The translations under genes and the position numbers were made by a program. The notes under the pieces are model-generated. The model did no database searches and was not told the DNA's origin. It worked only from the letters and a program-made list of their open reading frames with translations. Below are positions 62,611 to 64,000 of a stretch of 64,000 bases of DNA, one piece after another. Numbering within the stretch: the stretch's first letter is position 1; every line of letters begins with the position of its first letter. Source of the DNA: a bacterium (GTDB lineage: Bacteria; UBP4; UBA4092; JAOAEQ01); contig JAOAEQ010000010.1 of assembly GCA_026416715.1 (NCBI GenBank), forward strand, positions 36,002 through 100,001, in the 5' to 3' direction.

Positions 62611-63693
62611 TTAATTTAGATATCGGCTATCCGTTTCGACTGCTACCCTACCCGCTTCGTGAATTAATTTAATTAATGCCGGTTTATCCAGATATTCCTG
62701 CACTTCCGCACCAGCTGCATGAACGATTTTCTCTTCAACCGAAGTCCCGCCCAAATCATCCGCACCGAAACATAACGCAGTTTGAGCCATTTTCGGTCCC
62801 AGATACATCCATAACGCTTTAATATGGTTAAAATTATCTAGCAGGATTCGACTAACGGCGATAACTTTCAAATCATCATATCCCGTCGTTCCGGTTACTC
62901 CAGACAATCGGGTATATTTTGGATGGAAAGCAAGTGGAACGAAACATTGGAATCCGCCGGTTTTATCTTGTAACTCACGTAATGCTAGGAGATGGTCAAC
63001 CCGTTCTTCCAACGTTTCCATATGACCATAGAGCATGGTTGCATTGGTTTTGATTCCGAGCTGATGCGCAATCTGATGGATTTCAAGCCATCGAGAGCCG
63101 GAGATTTTTTTCGGGCAGATTTGCTGACGCACCCGCGGACTGAATATTTCAGCGCCACCGCCGGGGATAGTATCTAATCCCGCCTGTTTAAGTCGAATTA
63201 GCACTTCACTCACTTCAATGTTCGCTAATTCCGCAAAATGGTCAAGTTCAACGGCGGTAAACGCTTGAATACAAAATTGCGGATTGATTTGTTTAATCCG
63301 TTGCAGCATCTCTTCATAAAACGAGAGTGGTAACGATGGATGCATTCCGCCGACGATATGAATCTCAACCAAACCTAATTCCGCTACAGCTCGAATTTTC
63401 TTTTCAATTTCATCTAAGGTTAAGGTATATGCATCCGAGTCTGTTGTGTCGCGGGAAAAAGCGCATAACGGACAACGCGCACCGCAGATATTCGTCGGAT
63501 TAATATTGATATTTGAACTGAAATAAGCATAATCCCCTACTGTTCTTTTCCGAACGATATCGGCTAGATACCCGAGAGTTAAGATATCCGAACTTTGCAT
63601 CAACCGAATACCATCTTCCCGAGTTAACCGTTGTTCCGATTCAACTTTCTGGATTAGGTCGTTTAACGGATTATTCTGCGAAATAAAATTCAT
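62611..63693 (-). CDS. mqnE: MqnE, aminofutalosine synthase
   Basis: The 360-residue radical SAM enzyme joins 3-enolpyruvylbenzoate to S-adenosylmethionine-derived adenosine, giving 6-amino-6-deoxyfutalosine. It has NININPTNICGARCPLCAFSR, with cluster cysteines C70, C74 and C77. HIVGGMHPSLPLSFYEEML and LDTIPGGGAEIFSPRVRQQIC also mark MqnE. It is a paralogue of MqnC. It is the first of three mqn genes after ubiX. MqnB and MqnD are not in the window. Confidence 0.94.
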   Translation of the reverse strand: MNFISQNNPLNDLIQKVESEQRLTREDGIRLMQSSDILTLGYLADIVRKRTVGDYAYFSSNININPTNICGARCPLCAFSRDTTDSDAYTLTLDEIEKKIRAVAELGLVEIHIVGGMHPSLPLSFYEEMLQRIKQINPQFCIQAFTAVELDHFAELANIEVSEVLIRLKQAGLDTIPGGGAEIFSPRVRQQICPKKISGSRWLEIHQIAHQLGIKTNATMLYGHMETLEERVDHLLALRELQDKTGGFQCFVPLAFHPKYTRLSGVTGTTGYDDLKVIAVSRILLDNFNHIKALWMYLGPKMAQTALCFGADDLGGTSVEEKIVHAAGAEVQEYLDKPALIKLIHEAGRVAVETDSRYLN

Positions 63694-63697
63694 CGTG

Positions 63698-63732
63698 AAA
63701 TATAAAATGCTAAATTTGAATTGATAAATGCG
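63698..63732. repeat. Heptanucleotide repeats between ubiX and mqnE
   Basis: Five 7-base units, AAATATA, AAATGCT, AAATTTG, AATTGAT and AAATGCG, fill the short spacer between the ubiX stop and the mqnE start codon. Confidence 0.65.
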
Positions 63733-63734
63733 AT

Positions 63735-64000
63735 TTATTTCGGTTCCCAGCGCTGATATAAATCATGGTCAATATCTAATAAATCTAATACTTTCCCGAC
63801 AACAAAATCGACTATATCTCTAACTGTTTTCGGCTGATGGTAGAATCCCGGCATCGGTGGAACGATATCAACGCCGATTCTCGCTAACTTCAGCATGTTT
63901 TCTAAATGGACTATTGAATAAGGAGCCTCACGTACAAGAAGAAGAAGAGGGACGCGTTCTTTTAGGGCTACTTCACAAACTCTATGTATCAGGTTTTGGT
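63735..64000 (-). CDS. ubiX: UbiX-family flavin prenyltransferase, C-terminal part (runs off the right edge)
   Basis: The last 88 codons of a gene are open from the window edge to TAA at 63737-63735. They read LIHRVCEVALKERVPLLLLV, REAPYSIVHLENMLKLARIG, VDIVPPMPGFYHQPKTV and RDIVDFVVGKVLDLL, the C-terminal half of UbiX/Pad1. UbiX makes prenylated FMN for UbiD-type decarboxylases. UbiX and UbiD members are often found with futalosine genes, where a decarboxylation is needed. It is the most upstream visible gene of the mqn operon; its N-terminus lies outside the window. Confidence 0.92.
   Translation of the reverse strand, partial: QNLIHRVCEVALKERVPLLLLVREAPYSIVHLENMLKLARIGVDIVPPMPGFYHQPKTVRDIVDFVVGKVLDLLDIDHDLYQRWEPK

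Noticed and set aside
1-64000. CRISPR arrays, insertion sequences, prophage or integrase genes
   Set aside because: I saw no direct repeats with unique spacers, no transposase or integrase frame, and no attachment-site duplication at tRNA-Leu or tmRNA. The excisionase-type HTH protein alone is not evidence of a mobile element.

Overview
The window reads as AT-rich chromosomal DNA (roughly 40% GC by eye) from a bacterium with a mesodiaminopimelate-type cell wall. MurE carries the DNPR motif. The gene mix is a full division and cell-wall cluster, futalosine-route menaquinone genes, an O-antigen-type ABC ATPase, a type IV pseudopilin, a mannose-family PTS pair, SmpB with tmRNA, and many paralogue-poor genes in short operons. 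This suggests an uncultivated Gram-negative-like lineage; I cannot name the phylum from the sequence. No CRISPR array, insertion sequence or prophage is visible.

Layout. Bases 1-3,700: the 5' end of an unknown gene, yqeC, an RlmI-like rRNA methyltransferase, rsfS and yqeK. Bases 3,840-22,100 (minus strand): a nearly textbook dcw operon, mraZ-rsmH-ftsL-ftsI-murE-murF-mraY-murD-ftsW-murG-murC::murB-ftsQ-ftsA-ftsZ. MurC and MurB are fused, ddl is missing, and a sigma-A-type promoter with three 10-bp-spaced MraZ boxes lies in front. Bases 22,300-28,950: metG, an M20 amidohydrolase, a pseudopilin, orphan PTS EIIA and EIIB, then a secreted two-repeat protein gene broken by an in-frame TAA. Bases 28,970-40,600: a surface-glycan-like cluster (YfhO-like membrane protein, two alkaline-phosphatase-fold proteins, two tandem radical SAM/SPASM enzymes, a Wzt-like ABC ATPase, a B12-type radical SAM enzyme). 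Bases 40,770-41,250: a MerR/excisionase-type HTH gene behind a sigma-54-like promoter, facing a tiny transcription unit for a 12-residue lysine peptide. Bases 41,650-47,700: yggT, a Gfo/Idh/MocA oxidoreductase, tRNA-Leu(CAG), smpB, tmRNA, an MshEN-domain membrane protein, mrdA and a CsgG-like secreted protein. Bases 47,800-55,700: argD-argF, a CofE-like protein, a GAF histidine kinase, trpB2, ccdA and ald. Bases 56,150-64,000: an unrecognised 756-residue protein, a secreted FnIII-like protein, and menaquinone genes ubiE/menG, mqnC, mqnA, mqnE and the 3' end of ubiX.

The most unusual signals are outside ordinary genes. They are (i) the lysine-peptide unit, with consensus promoter, near-complete anti-Shine-Dalgarno complement and terminator within about 180 bp; (ii) degenerate heptanucleotide tandem repeats that fill several spacers and have expanded in frame inside yqeC; (iii) long perfect or near-perfect palindromes in spacers, two of which share a core; and (iv) the stop codon inside a beta-sandwich repeat of the secreted protein.
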